This document shows positions 54,201 through 64,000 of a stretch of DNA of 64,000 nt, piece by piece (position 1 is the stretch's first letter; each line of letters starts with the position of its first letter). A model generated the notes under the pieces. It worked only from the letters and a program-made list of their open reading frames with translations. It was not told the origin of the DNA and made no database searches. Origin of the DNA: Diadema setosum (taxonomy: Eukaryota; Echinodermata; Echinoidea; Diadematoida; Diadematidae); assembly GCF_964275005.1 (NCBI RefSeq), contig NC_092700.1:18419015-18483014 (forward strand), read 5' to 3'. Both the position numbers and the translations under genes were made by a program.

Positions 54201-57200
54201 AGAATTAAATTAGATCCTAGTTACTGATTTGCAAAGATGTATATTTTAATAGGTCATCATGTAATTTAGTCATTCCTGTGATTAAACTGAACAGTACTCA
54301 TGGACAAAAGGGGCATAGAATGCAATGTACATGTAAATGTCCCCCACCTCTGCGCAAATATCACAATGGCATTTTAAAACAAAAAGCTACATCCACCCAG
54401 TGAAGTTAGGAGTGATTTATAGTTCTGATCAAGCCACAGACTTTGGTTCAGGAGAAAACAGACATAATGAAAAGTGGCTGAGTTATGCACTTGTGAGTTT
54501 GTTTTTATTGTTGTTGTTGCTGTTTTTTATATCCCTCAGTGGCAGTGATTTTGGTAATCTCTTTTATTTTGTCTCCCCAGTGTTGGGGCCGAGTGATGAG
54601 GGATCCTACATCGGGTCAAAGCATGCCAGAACGAAGGTCTTCTCGGGGAAAGCAAGGTCGACATGGAGATGTAAGTCCCTAGTAATGATGTTGTTTTATT
54701 TGTGACTAAAATAATTCAGCATTCTGCATGTAATTTACATACCAACCATTAGGAAAGTTTTGTGGTGATGAGATCACCCAATTTAATTTGCATATATGTG
54801 ACTGTGACCAATATTAGTGCTTTTCAAAAATATGACATCAAAGCACAATTTATTTTTTGCTTTACAATAATGTAGATATCTTCCGTTTCTTTTTCATACA
54901 CTGAAGGTGAATTCAATCGACACATTCACTGTTCTCATTGTTCTGTGTGTTGGCTTTATTCTCCATCAAAACCAATGTAAGGCAGAGTGAAAGTCTTTCT
55001 GAGTACATCTGCAGTACTAGGCCAAGAAAAACCCTTCTCTCTGTGGGCAGCAGTGTGACTTTAAAAAGTGTTGTATTAACTTCTCCAGAAAATACTGTGT
55101 GGTAGTCCACTGCTTGCAGTATGGTATATCTTGAGTGTCTCCCTCAGGTGCTGCTTGCAATCTGCAAAGATGCCAAGTTTCTGTGCCAGTTAAAGTGTTG
55201 TGTAATCAGACTGAGTAGTCACAGTGCAACAGCGCCATCTAGTGTTTAGAACATTGTACCTGTGACTTGTACCTCAACTGGGTCTCTACAATAAAGCTTT
55301 TGCTATATAATCAAAGATCAACCTGGATTCCTCCCTTTATTGCACTGAACTGGCTGGGAATGAAAAACTGATATAGCAAAGCTGTGAAGCAACAGAGGAG
55401 GGTGAGAGGGGTGTTGAGCAAATGTCTATACGTGCATAACAAATTTTCATTGTTGTCATTATCATGTCTGATGACTATCATTCCTATGGCCTATTCTTCT
55501 CCATGCACAGACAGACAAATGTGCTCTTTACATAAAATAATACCAAAGGATATGCTGTCATTTTGTATCATAGATTTTGTAAAATGCAGCAACTTAATTT
55601 TTGCGAGTTGCCTCTAACATTCAATGCATATAGTGTAGACAAGATATTTAGTGTTCATTTTAATTTTGTGAAACTTGGCTCTTACAAAATTCATGAAATT
55701 CAAATGCATGTGAACATTCCTCGTTTTACAGTATGTAGTTGAGTTCTGCAATTTGGGACTATTTTCTTGTGTGTAATGCCAGTTTGAATCTATTCCATAC
55801 TTTAAAGACCCCCCTTTTTTGACCTCGTAAACTCCCATTTTCTCTACACATAGATGTGCCTACCTTGTTTGAAAGCTGCATGAGGATTTTGCTAGACAAT
55901 ATTGATGGTAAGCCTCTGTACTAAATATGATGTACGTTTTAATATTTTTATGTGTAGCAAACTGCTTCAAAGTTTCCTATTCTATTGAATATCCTATTAG
56001 GATGTTAGAGGTTGTAAGAAATATTTGAAAAAGAGTTTTAGATCTGATTTTATAGACAATTGAATTACATGTTCACTGTACAATATGAGAGAAGAAGAAT
56101 TATTCAATCAGAATATCATGCCAGTTGACAGTGTCTTTGTACTGGTTGCCTAGCCAATTGGAGGAAAATTTTGTTTGTTTGTGCACTGTATTTTGTCTTT
56201 AGTAATTAAATGATTCATTTAAAATGTAAAGATCATTCATATATTGACTACTTTTTTCTAGATTCATTGTTTTTATTCTTTTCATCCACGATGATTCTAT
56301 TTGTATATGCTGTTGATAGAAGTGATTTGTAGTCTGTGTACAATGTACAACTGTATAATAAACAGTATTTTCATGTACTCTGTTTTTGTTTTACTTTGTT
56401 TTGTTTCTTAAAAAATGAAGTGTCCACTACAGTATGGTTATATTCAAATAAGAGTCATCATTTGTTTATTTATTTATTTATTTATTTATTTTTGTTTTTC
56501 ATTTTTTGCTATCCTTTGTAGCCCTTGATGAGATTGGAGTACCATATGACATCATCAAACCCATTCTAGAAAAGTGTACTCCACAGCAGCTGTTGCGACT
56601 TGAAGACTTCAACCCGGTGAGTTAACGGATGTCTGGCTACATTACATCCTGTTCTATCAGCCGTGACTTTGTGCTTACATTTAAATGTGTACTTGACAGC
56701 CAGAAAACTTTCGTATTAATTTTAGTAATACAGTGAATTATGGTCAAGTTTTTGAAGTGTGTTTACATTCATATTCATTTCTACAGAAGAACAAAATATG
56801 GGATGAGGAAGGATCTTTGCTTTAAATGGGCAAAATGATGAATATTTCCTTTAAAAAATTCACCAACATTGCAATATACTGGCTCTACATATGTCACTAT
56901 TCCTCATTGTTTTGTCTGTCACGTCAATCAGGCAGTTAAATTATGCAAGATATTGTGATCCTTGTAGCCTGAAAGCATAGCACACCAGATTCCTTGTAGC
57001 AGTGGATTAAGTGTACTGTAAATTAAAGCTCCAGTTTACCTTTGGGAGCAGTGATTTCAAAAATGTTCAAGATATCACATTTGATGCATATGTGTAGGTC
57101 TGTTGTATCATAAAACATCCTACCATTTGAAATATTTGCAATAAAACCTAAAATATAAAGGAGATATCAGGGTTTTTCCTCAATAAACCATAACTGTACG

Positions 57201-60200
57201 CGGTTTAGTCTGGAAACATTTTTTGTCCCCGCCGAACGAGTTCGAGCAGGGGACTATGAAACGGGCTCCGTACGTGTGTGTGTCCGTGTGTCCGTGTGTC
57301 CGTCCGTGTGTCCGTCCGTGTGTCCGTGTGTCCGTCCGTGCGTCCGTGTGTGATCAAAATGTTCAAAATGCTACTCCTTCGCCATTTCTAACCCGATTTT
57401 GATTCTGTTTGCTTTATATGATAGCACTACATGAGAGCTTTGAAACTTGTATACAGAATTTCAGTTGTGACCTTTGACCTTGACCTTTGACCTATATTGT
57501 ACATTTTGCTTCAAAATGCTACTCCTTCGCCATTTCTAACCCGATTTTGATTCCGTTTGCTTTATATGATGGCACTAGGTGAGGGCTTCAAAACTTCTAC
57601 GCAGAATTTTGACCTTTGACTTCTTTGACCTTTGACCTTGATTTTTGACCTATATTGTACATTGCCTACAAAATGCTACTCCTTCGCCATTTCTAACCCG
57701 ATTTCGATTCCGTTTGCTTTATGTGATGGCACTAGGTGAGGGCTTCAAAACTTCTACGCAGAATTTTGACCTTTGACTTCTTTGACCTTTGACCTTGATT
57801 TTTGACCTATATTGTACATTTTGCTACAAAATGCTACTCCTTCGCCATTTGTAACCCGATTTCAATTCCGTTTGCTTTAAGTGATGGCACTAGGTGAGCG
57901 CTTCAAAACTTCTACACAGAATTTTGACCTTTGACTTCTTTGACCTTTGACCTTGATTTTTGACCTGTATTGTGCATTTTGCTACCAAATGCTACTCCTT
58001 CGCCATTTCTAACCCGATTTCGATTCTGTTTCCTTTATGTGATGGCACTAGGTGAGGGCTTCAAAACTTCTACACAGAATTTTGACCTTTGACTTCTTTG
58101 ACCTTTGACCTTGATTTTTTTACCTATATTGTACATTGGCTACAAAATGCTACTCCTTTGCCATTTCTAACCCGATTTCGATTCCGTTTGCTTTATGTGA
58201 TGGCACTAGGTGAGGGCTTCAAAACTTCTACATAGAATTTTGACCTTTGACTTCTTTGACCTTTGACCTTGATCTTTTTACCTATATTGTACATTTTGCT
58301 ACTAAATGCTACTTCCGGCGGGGACATATATTACGCACCGCGTGATTTCTACTTTTCCTTGTTATTATAACTATTGTGCACGTTTTGTGTATTTAACAAC
58401 ACTTGACATCGATTATACAGATTTAAATTTTGACAGTGGTTGTTTCTATTCCTAACTCACATTTTAGAACTATTTTAAAGCACTAATGCTGGGTTTTTGT
58501 TTTATCTGCAAATGGTAAATTATGCCTTCAAGCAATTTTCCATGTGGTTTGATTTACGTGCTGGACTAATTTCAGTGATCTTTACTTATAATGATTCTGC
58601 ACAATACGGAAAATTGTTGTACATATTTTCTTATCTTCAATTAGCTTTTCCATTATCTATATTGATTTATGTGCTAGATCTGTGCAGCGCATAATTTGTG
58701 AAAAGAACCTATTAAGCTCAAAAAATTTCACACATAAAGCAGTGTAAAATAGGAAGTAAGAAAAAATCTGCAGCCCTCTATGAACACACATAACTATTAA
58801 CATCTCTGCCCCTACAATCCGTAGTGATGTGTTTTTGTGTCCTTTAATTCTCCAGTACTTGATAGAAGACACTGACCATCTGTGGAGAGCGCATGCGGAC
58901 CGAGATTTCAAGAGTCACCGACCAAAGGACATGGAATCATGGCGGGAACTGTACCTGGTAAGAAGAGTTGGAGGTCACGAGCGAAAATCTTTTCTTATCA
59001 TCACTGGCCTCTTGTTTGTAATCCTTTGCAGAATATTTTTTTTCTGTGTGGCACGTCCTCTGTCATGCTTTTAAATCACCTCTCTGCACAGGTGTTGTAG
59101 AAAAGTCTGTCAGTTGATAGGGAGAGCATATAGTTTTATTGTTACATGTAAATAGGTTTGTATGTGACCCTGCATCACAAAACAAAAAGTCGCCAGACAT
59201 AGATTTTTAAATATGGGCAGACTCTGAAAGAGCTGATTCTATTAGCTCAAAAATATGTATTTTATAACTCAATTCAAATGGACACTCCTAACCTATCTAA
59301 ATACTGGAAAGAAAGCACAGACTCTGGAAAAAGTGTGAGGTGAGAAGAGAGGCTCTGAAGTACAGGGTTTGTTCAAGCGTTAATAATCTTTACCAAGTTG
59401 TGCTAGATATATAATGAATGGAACCAAAACAGGATATAGACAACCAAAGCAACAACGATGAAGGGATTATCAGATTAAGCTGAAATTTACCATGCTCTAT
59501 TAACACATTCTGTCCATGATTAATGCTAACTTTCAAAGCAGTAGCATTATCCTTTCAAAAGTTTTTGGAGTTGAAAGTAAAGAGTGTGTAAAGGATTTTT
59601 TAAAAATGAAAAGGGACCCCTAAGAAATATATAATCATACTATTCTACCAAAAACGGGTTGTAGAAAAACTGCTGAAAGCTTACTTTCCCATTCGCTTTA
59701 TGATCTCCAACTTAAGAATAATGTAGAAGGAGAATAGCTCTTGTAGAAAATATGAAAAACTCAAGATTTACTTGATTGACCTGTTTCATCTTCTTTGAGT
59801 CCTCACATAAAATCAAGTGGTGCGACTTTTTTTTTTTTTTTTGGGGGTGATTACATGAGATGACAATACCAACTTGGCATGTTATCGCTTTGTAGAAGCA
59901 AATAATGAAGATTGATAAGGGTCGCCATGCTGACATTTTTGACACTCTATGCAGGGAAGAAACATTGTTGCATTTACTCAATGGTCTCACATTGTCTTTT
60001 CTAACTATAAATTAACTATAAATATGATAATATAATAAAATAAACTATAAATTGCCTGATGAAAAGAGTGAATTGCTTTGTATAAATGAATGTGGCAACC
60101 ATTGATTGATGTATGTGTTGATGTCTTTCTCTCTCTCACTCTGGTAAACCAACAGTGGGTAGAATCTCGGTGCTGGTGATTAATAGCAGTTCATCATCTT

Positions 60201-63200
60201 CTCACACTTAAAAGAAGAAATGACTTTTTTTTTTTGCCAGAGGATAACAAGTTTAAAACAACACTTTTCAATTTTGGGTGCAGTATTAATGAATTCATGG
60301 TATCGAGTCCTCTTCATAGTGGGCACCAGCTTTGTAATTGGTTATCATTCCGTATATGAAAATCTCCAAACCATTTTGAGTGCAGTCATTGTCCTCTTTT
60401 AAAGTATGCTGCAAGGATGTGCTCTGTTTCTGTCTCCTGGAGAATTATTCTTCATGATGTGCCCTCATTTCCCACAAGTATGCTGCAATACACTAGTTTG
60501 CTGCTTCATTAACCCGTTTTTAATAGGATGGACTGATTTTGCTACAAGGCGCATTTCCCATAGACACCTGCCTACAGTAGCTGTAAGCATACTCAGGATT
60601 CATCCTCAACGGGTTGAACGAAATGTGGTTCCAAACAGGTTGGCTGAATTGATCGCATATTGTTTGTACACTGTAATGTGATAGTGAATACTTGTACTTT
60701 CGGCATATTTTGATTTCAGAGAAAGATGGACGAGAGAGAGGAGCGACTGAAAAATGTCACTGCTAATATCAGTGCTGCCATGGCAAAGAAAGACCCAGGT
60801 AAAGTACATGGCATTTTTGATGTATTTGCTTCTAAGCAGTAGGCCTAAAATTTAGGCCTACATTTGTACATTTTGTACATTTGTACATAGGTACATTTGT
60901 AGTTGAAGATCAAATTTATGGTATGTAATTAGTCTGTGAACTAAAATTAGTGCGTGATATGTGTACGTTTCATAAATATTTGATGTCTGTTAGCGTCACA
61001 TGATATTTGATAAGCATTTATGTGAAAAAGTATATGTTCATTCTGTGTTCCTCTTCTTACTTTGTATGTGTTAACCCTATTCTAACTGGGGGGGGGTCAA
61101 ATTGACCCCCCCCTCGACGCTTCGCGCCACGATTTCTCAACGCGCAAAGCTTTTGCCGCGTCGTTTCACGACTTTTTTCATTGAAGTCTCCCGCATATTT
61201 TGAGACCAAATTTGCGACGTCCGGGTACACCGTTTTGAAGTTATGTAATGTTTTGCATATGCATGTCAACCAAAAAACAGCTCAAATTCATGATATCGTG
61301 TGCAAATCCAATGCAAATTGGGTTTTTTGGTTAAATTGATATAAATTAGATTATTTCAACTTTTAACCATTGAAATTAATCAATTCTAGTGTAGATAAGC
61401 CTGAAAAAGTGCCTGCAACAAGTTTTGGCAAAAAAACAATGGAAAACAAAAGGTTGAAAAAACAATAAAATACATAAGAAATTAACAAAACAATAAAAAA
61501 CAAAAGAAATTCATTTCAATTGAGCTATTTTTTTACACAAAGATTGTTTGATGTGTCTTGAGGAATTCTGACACAAAAATTCAGCAATCCTTCAGTCTTT
61601 TTAATGGAGTTATAGGTGAAAATATGATTTCATGCACAAATTTGCATAATTAATTTATTAAAAATAGAAAGGCAATATTTTTCTATTGTATGACGATGTA
61701 ATCTTGTAGTTGACATCAAGCTCTATCTTCAGGCAAAATTTCGCGGCGATCGCGCGATCGGCGGTCGAGATCTGAAGGGGGGGTCAAATTGACCCCCCCT
61801 CAGTAAAAACTTGGTCTCAAATAGCCCAGTTAGAATAGGGTTAAAGGTGTCGTAAATGAACCAAAAAAAAAAATGACAAATTGAATGTCAGCTATACAAA
61901 TTATCTGTTCTTGTTTTTGTGTTTGTGTTTTGACAGGAGAACTTATAGATTATAATTTTAAATTTTCATTCAACTCTGTGCGAGAGAAAAGTGTGATTAT
62001 CATAGAGTTAATTACTGAATGGCTGAAAGAGGAAATTGTCCTGGATTATAATTTGACATTTCATTGTCATGCTGGAACACAAGAAATATTGGACTGCATT
62101 TCATGTAACGCATCAGCTTTTGATGTTGTCTAACAAGGATACTGTGCATGATGAACTTCATTCAGAAATTATTATGAACTTGTTGAAAAGTGCAGTTTTG
62201 CTCACTTCTCATCTTTTGCAAGTTATAACAAGAGAATGCATACATAAGTGAAAGTTTAGTGTTGATGCCAGCATAATGTAAAAATTCATATCACTTCATT
62301 TCATCATATATTCACAGGTTTGTGTGCATCTTTTTGTGCTGGTGTATAAAAACTCCCAATTTATAAGAATGGTTATTCAATTGTCAGTACAATTGTAAGA
62401 GCAGTGTCATCTAGTGTCTTCTCACAACTTCTTCATTTTTGTGTGTGTGATGCGGCTTGAGATGTATTTCCTCTTGTCAATACCATTAGCATGTACAGTA
62501 TGAAAGGTGTTTTATTCTTATTCTGTACGTCCCCTTTCCCTGGTACACTTGCAGGGCGTCTGACAAAGATGGCGTTTGTCAATGGACCCGCCAAACCGCC
62601 ACGAAATGTGATGCGACAACAGGTGCGCCACGGGACGGGGCGTATCAACAGTGCCCCGCCCAGCAACACGCACAAGTCTTACGTGCCATCTAAGCACGTC
62701 GGTGACCGCCCCAGCAGTCACAGCTTCTCTGCCAGCACCAGCAGCTCGGTGCGCAGCAGCAGTGGAAGTGGGAGTGGAGGAGGAGGAGGAGGTGGAAGCG
62801 GTAGCTATGGCAACAGCCCGGGTAGTGGTGGTGGTAGTGGGAGAATGCCTGCTCCAAGAGGTGAGTGCTGAAAATCCCTGACAGTTTGCATGCTGTATGA
62901 TTTGTGACCCTGCACCACAAAACCAACAAAAAGCCACCAGATATGGATTCATAGTTAAGGACAGATTCTGAAAGAGCAGACAGTCAGCTTTAAAATGATG
63001 TATAACTCAATTCAAATGAACTCTCCTAACCTATCTAAATGTTGGAAAGAAAGCACACACTCTGGATAAGTGTGAAGTTAGAAAAGAGGCTCTGAAGTAC
63101 ATGGGACTATTCAAGTGCTTAATCTCTGCTAAAGCTGTGCCAGCCTCTGCCAAGAATGAGACAAAAACCACTATAGAAACAACAATGAAGAGATTATCAG

Positions 63201-63875
63201 ATTAAGCTGAAATTGATCCTGCTCTGTCAACACTTTCTGTCCATGATTAATGTCAATTTCAAAGCAGTAGCATCATCCTTTCAAAAGTTAGTAGAGTTGA
63301 AAGTGAAGAGTGTACAAAAGATTTTCAAGAAATGAAAAGGGGCCTCTCAGATATACCTGATCACACTACTCTAAAAAAAAAAAAAAGTTGTAGAAAAGGT
63401 GCTGAAGACACACTTTCCTGTTCATTTTATGATACCAAACAAAAACATAATGAAAAAGAAGAATAGCTCTTTCAGAAAATACGGAAAATGAAAAATTGAC
63501 GAGGTTGACCCATTCACCTTTTTTGAGAGCTCACTTAAAATCAAGGGGTGCGACTTTTTGTTGGTTTGTGATGCGCGGTCACATATGCAAATTCTAGATG
63601 TTCAATTTTTTTTTTTGGCATCTGCTCAGGTTTGTTTGTTTCTGTTTTTGGTTAAACAGTATAAAGGGTTTCTTTTAATCCTCTTTATCTGATTCTCAGG
63701 TCACTCATTGACATTTTAAGTAATTTTCTATGAATAGGAGAAGGTATGGTGATGGATCTCTTGCAGTATAGAATTTCATGAAAATAACCATCTTTGTGTT
63801 TTGTTTGCAGCAAAAGGTCCAAAGGCTCCAATGATGCAGAAAGCCTTGAAGATGAAAAAGCTGTTTCGCCGCTAG
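48213..63875 (+). CDS. ELOA: Elongin A (transcription elongation factor B subunit A)
   Basis: Twelve exons join in frame to 938 residues. Elongin A stimulates RNA polymerase II elongation in complex with Elongins B and C and can serve in a Cullin-5 ubiquitin ligase in the nucleus. Domains: TFIIS N-terminal-like domain, residues 1-79 ([20 protein letters not shown] against human LPITVDILAETGVGKTVNSL); a long disordered acidic then Ser/Lys-rich region, 80-642; a short conserved MSFADCLM near 520; BC-box [10 protein letters not shown] (709-718); the [20 protein letters not shown] segment; [28 protein letters not shown]; and the basic C-terminus [11 protein letters not shown]. It is longer than the human protein (about 770-800) because of the disordered region and a Gly/Ser-rich stretch in exon 11. 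The start AAGATGG is a strong context. It looks intact. Confidence 0.96.
48297..49812. other. ELOA intron 1
   Basis: A small inverted phrase around 48455-48495 (GACCACTCTAGTCTGTACTAGAGTGGTTC). An A-run and a C-run of nearly 30 bases at 49128-49155. No coding elements. Confidence 0.5.
49813..49869 (+). CDS. ELOA: ELOA exon 2
   Basis: 19 codons, [19 protein letters not shown]; acceptor tgaaacag, donor gtacag. Matches the Leu-rich core of the N-terminal domain. Confidence 0.94.
50542..50637 (+). CDS. ELOA: ELOA exon 3
   Basis: 32 codons beginning [16 protein letters not shown] and ending GLIHGWKEL; acceptor ctatttag, donor gtaggt. Completes the TFIIS N-terminal-like domain with the usual Trp-Lys ending. 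Confidence 0.95.
50988..51080. mobile_element. Short TTAA-flanked MITE, family D, copy 2 (reverse), ELOA intron 3
   Basis: TTAACCTGTTGAGGACGAGT to GTTCTCAACAGGTTAA. Inside, GTGTTGTAGCAAAATCAGTC is the reverse complement of the family's GATTTTGCTACAACACGC phrase. Confidence 0.8.
51506..53194 (+). CDS. ELOA: ELOA exon 4 (large disordered-region exon)
   Basis: 563 codons in one open frame; acceptor cttcag, donor gtgagt. It begins [15 protein letters not shown], runs through a Glu/Asp-rich block (about residues 95-165), then Ser/Lys-rich sequence with a poly-Ser run. A conserved [10 protein letters not shown] lies near the end, where the human protein has MSFESYLSYD. Low complexity makes other frames open as well; they are shadows. 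Confidence 0.95.
53686..53747. repeat. Perfect 28-bp hairpin in ELOA intron 4
   Basis: GCAACTGATTGACAAATTGC... (28 bases), a 6-base loop AACGTC, and the exact reverse complement. The same sequence forms the hairpin and outer ends at 22120-22468, so it is a minimal member of a foldback family. Confidence 0.9.
53828..53927 (+). CDS. ELOA: ELOA exon 5
   Basis: 33 codons plus one base; acceptor tttcacag, donor gtaaat. Reads ...[19 protein letters not shown], against human LPLPAIQANYRPLPSLEL. Confidence 0.93.
54581..54670 (+). CDS. ELOA: ELOA exon 6
   Basis: Acceptor ctccccag, donor gtaagt, phase 1 in and out. Reads [20 protein letters not shown] and SGKARSTWR, equivalent to the human segment ending VYSGSKCAYL. 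Confidence 0.92.
55854..55907 (+). CDS. ELOA: ELOA exon 7 (BC-box)
   Basis: Acceptor cacatag, donor gtaagc. Encodes [28 protein letters not shown] fits the BC-box consensus (T/S/A/P)-L-x3-C-x3-L that contacts Elongin C. Confidence 0.95.
56457..56493. repeat. (TTTA)n microsatellite just before ELOA exon 8
   Basis: TTTATTTATTTA... within 30 bases of the exon 8 acceptor, merging with its pyrimidine-rich tract. Confidence 0.9.
56522..56616 (+). CDS. ELOA: ELOA exon 8
   Basis: Acceptor tttgtag, donor gtgagt. Reads [20 protein letters not shown] and [12 protein letters not shown]; human has [20 protein letters not shown]. This is the F-box-like segment following the BC-box. Confidence 0.97.
57025..58520. 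repeat. Dispersed repeat B, copy split by minisatellite element 3
   Basis: Left part 57025-57224 and right part 58326-58520 correspond to the two halves of the repeat at 25638-25990. The break lies just after GGTTTAGTCTGGAAACA. The right part ends with the shared phrases ACTATTTTAAAGCACTAATG and TCTGCAAATGGTAAATTATG. Confidence 0.8.
57225..58325. mobile_element. Minisatellite element 3: GTCC repeats plus about 157-bp units with GACCTTTGACC motifs
   Basis: Ends GTCCCCGCCG (left) and CGGCGGGGAC (right) are inverted; the left end also folds (GTCCCC...GGGGAC, 57225-57255). A GTGTGTCCGTCCGTGTGTCC simple repeat occupies about 57276-57352. Seven tandem units follow, with starts near 57364, 57512, 57669, 57827, 57985, 58143 and 58303 (last partial). 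Each carries TGCTACTCCTTCGCCATTTC and TTTGACCTTTGACCTTGA. Nested in repeat B in ELOA intron 8. No coding capacity. Confidence 0.85.
58856..58957 (+). CDS. ELOA: ELOA exon 9
   Basis: 34 codons, [20 protein letters not shown] then [14 protein letters not shown]; acceptor ctccag, donor gtaaga. Very close to human [20 protein letters not shown]. Confidence 0.97.
59163..59855. mobile_element. TGTGACCC MITE, family F, copy 1 (ELOA intron 9)
   Basis: Begins TGTGACCCTGCATCACAAAA and ends with a degenerate inverse (GGTGCGAC, a T-run, GGGGTGATTACA). Body phrases such as ATAACTCAATTCAAATGGAC and AGATTAAGCTGAAATT match the copy at 62903-63583 in order and orientation. Confidence 0.8.
60509..60617. mobile_element. 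Short TTAA-flanked MITE, family D, copy 3 (ELOA intron 9)
   Basis: TTAACCCGTTTTTAATAGGA to TTCATCCTCAACGGGTTGA. Inside, GATTTTGCTACAAGGCGCAT and TTTCCCATAGAC match the other copies. It is slightly longer because of a small insertion. Confidence 0.78.
60720..60798 (+). CDS. ELOA: ELOA exon 10
   Basis: Acceptor gatttcag, donor gtaaag. Reads [20 protein letters not shown] and MAKKDP, equivalent to human RLQDAREQRLRLLTKNIQFA. Confidence 0.92.
61075..61840. mobile_element. piggyBac-type non-autonomous element (ELOA intron 10)
   Basis: Flanked by TTAA (61071-61074, 61841-61844). Inverted ends are CCCTATTCTAACTGGG and CCCAGTTAGAATAGGG. CCCT...AGGG ends with TTAA targets are the piggyBac hallmark. 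Just inside each end sits a G-run, TCAAATTGA, C-run palindrome (about 61086-61113 and 61775-61800). 766 bp, no transposase frame. Confidence 0.88.
62555..62860 (+). CDS. ELOA: ELOA exon 11
   Basis: Acceptor cttgcag, donor gtgagt. Begins [20 protein letters not shown] (human KMAFVNSVAKPPRDVRRRQ), then a Ser-rich and a Gly/Ser-rich run and MPAPRG. The Gly/Ser run is an expansion relative to vertebrates. Confidence 0.95.
62903..63583. mobile_element. TGTGACCC MITE, family F, copy 2 (ELOA intron 11)
   Basis: A 681-bp element. The left end TGTGACCCTGCACCACAAAA and the right end in reverse complement TGTGACCGCGCATCACAAAC are followed by AACAAAAAGTCGC-type sequence on both sides. No coding capacity. 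Confidence 0.88.
63811..63875 (+). CDS. ELOA: ELOA exon 12 (last)
   Basis: Acceptor gtttgcag, stop TAG. Encodes (A)[20 protein letters not shown]; human ends [20 protein letters not shown]. The 3' UTR runs past the window end. Confidence 0.96.
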
Positions 63876-64000
63876 GCGTGGCAAATTTCGGCATCTACTC
63901 ATCAACCTGTCACGGATGTGCATGTTTCCCAAGTGTGCCATCTTATACAGCATCTCTGTTGCCTGTGTGAGTCAGCAGTGCTTGGGAAATTGATAGTACT
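63876..64000 (+). other. Start of ELOA 3' UTR, cut by the window
   Basis: Follows the stop codon. No polyadenylation signal within the 125 bases present. Confidence 0.6.

Overview
The window looks like nuclear DNA of a marine deuterostome, most likely an echinoderm of the sea urchin type. It carries intron-rich animal genes with GT/AG splice sites, no operons, AT-rich introns and a dense load of short palindromic transposons. Several of these (termini TTAAAGGGATGG, TTAAAGGACAAG, TGTGACCCTGCATCACA) match what I remember of sea urchin genomes. The species assignment is inference from memory and could not be checked here.

Three host genes can be rebuilt exon by exon, all on the + strand. (1) 8944-19275: a five-exon coactosin-like gene (actin-depolymerising-factor-homology fold, 189 residues). 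Its first coding exon appears to give the protein an N-terminal secretion signal, and its last exon adds a tail. (2) 26773-33937: a six-exon pyrroline-5-carboxylate reductase, 276 residues, complete, for the last step of proline synthesis. (3) 48213-63875: a twelve-exon Elongin A gene, 938 residues, complete from the TFIIS-like N-terminal domain through the BC-box to the basic C-terminus. Reading frame and splice phase close exactly across every junction in all three. They have unrelated functions and look like ordinary neighbours.

The rest is mobile or repetitive DNA. 1-8.9 kb holds a broken Gypsy-type LTR fossil with its two LTRs facing each other, then LINE ends and one diverged palindrome. 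The coactosin introns hold an L1/Tx1-type LINE piece, a long CR1/jockey-type LINE copy, another LINE piece, a palindromic MITE and a MULE-like MITE. 19.3-26.7 kb is intergenic, with an inverted array of a TTCGTTATTCCGAA-type unit split by a hAT-like MITE, two tRNA-derived SINEs, a minisatellite element and a Harbinger-type remnant. An internally deleted RTE LINE lies antisense in reductase intron 2. 34-48 kb is intergenic, with a second minisatellite element, many MITEs and long microsatellites. The Elongin A introns hold a third minisatellite element nested in another repeat, two copies of one 0.7-kb MITE, a piggyBac-type element and a perfect 28-bp hairpin.

The observations most worth following are the apparently secreted coactosin, and three otherwise different elements that share one plan: GTCC-type simple repeats followed by 150-160-bp units, each carrying nuclear-receptor-like GGTCAAAGGTCA motifs.
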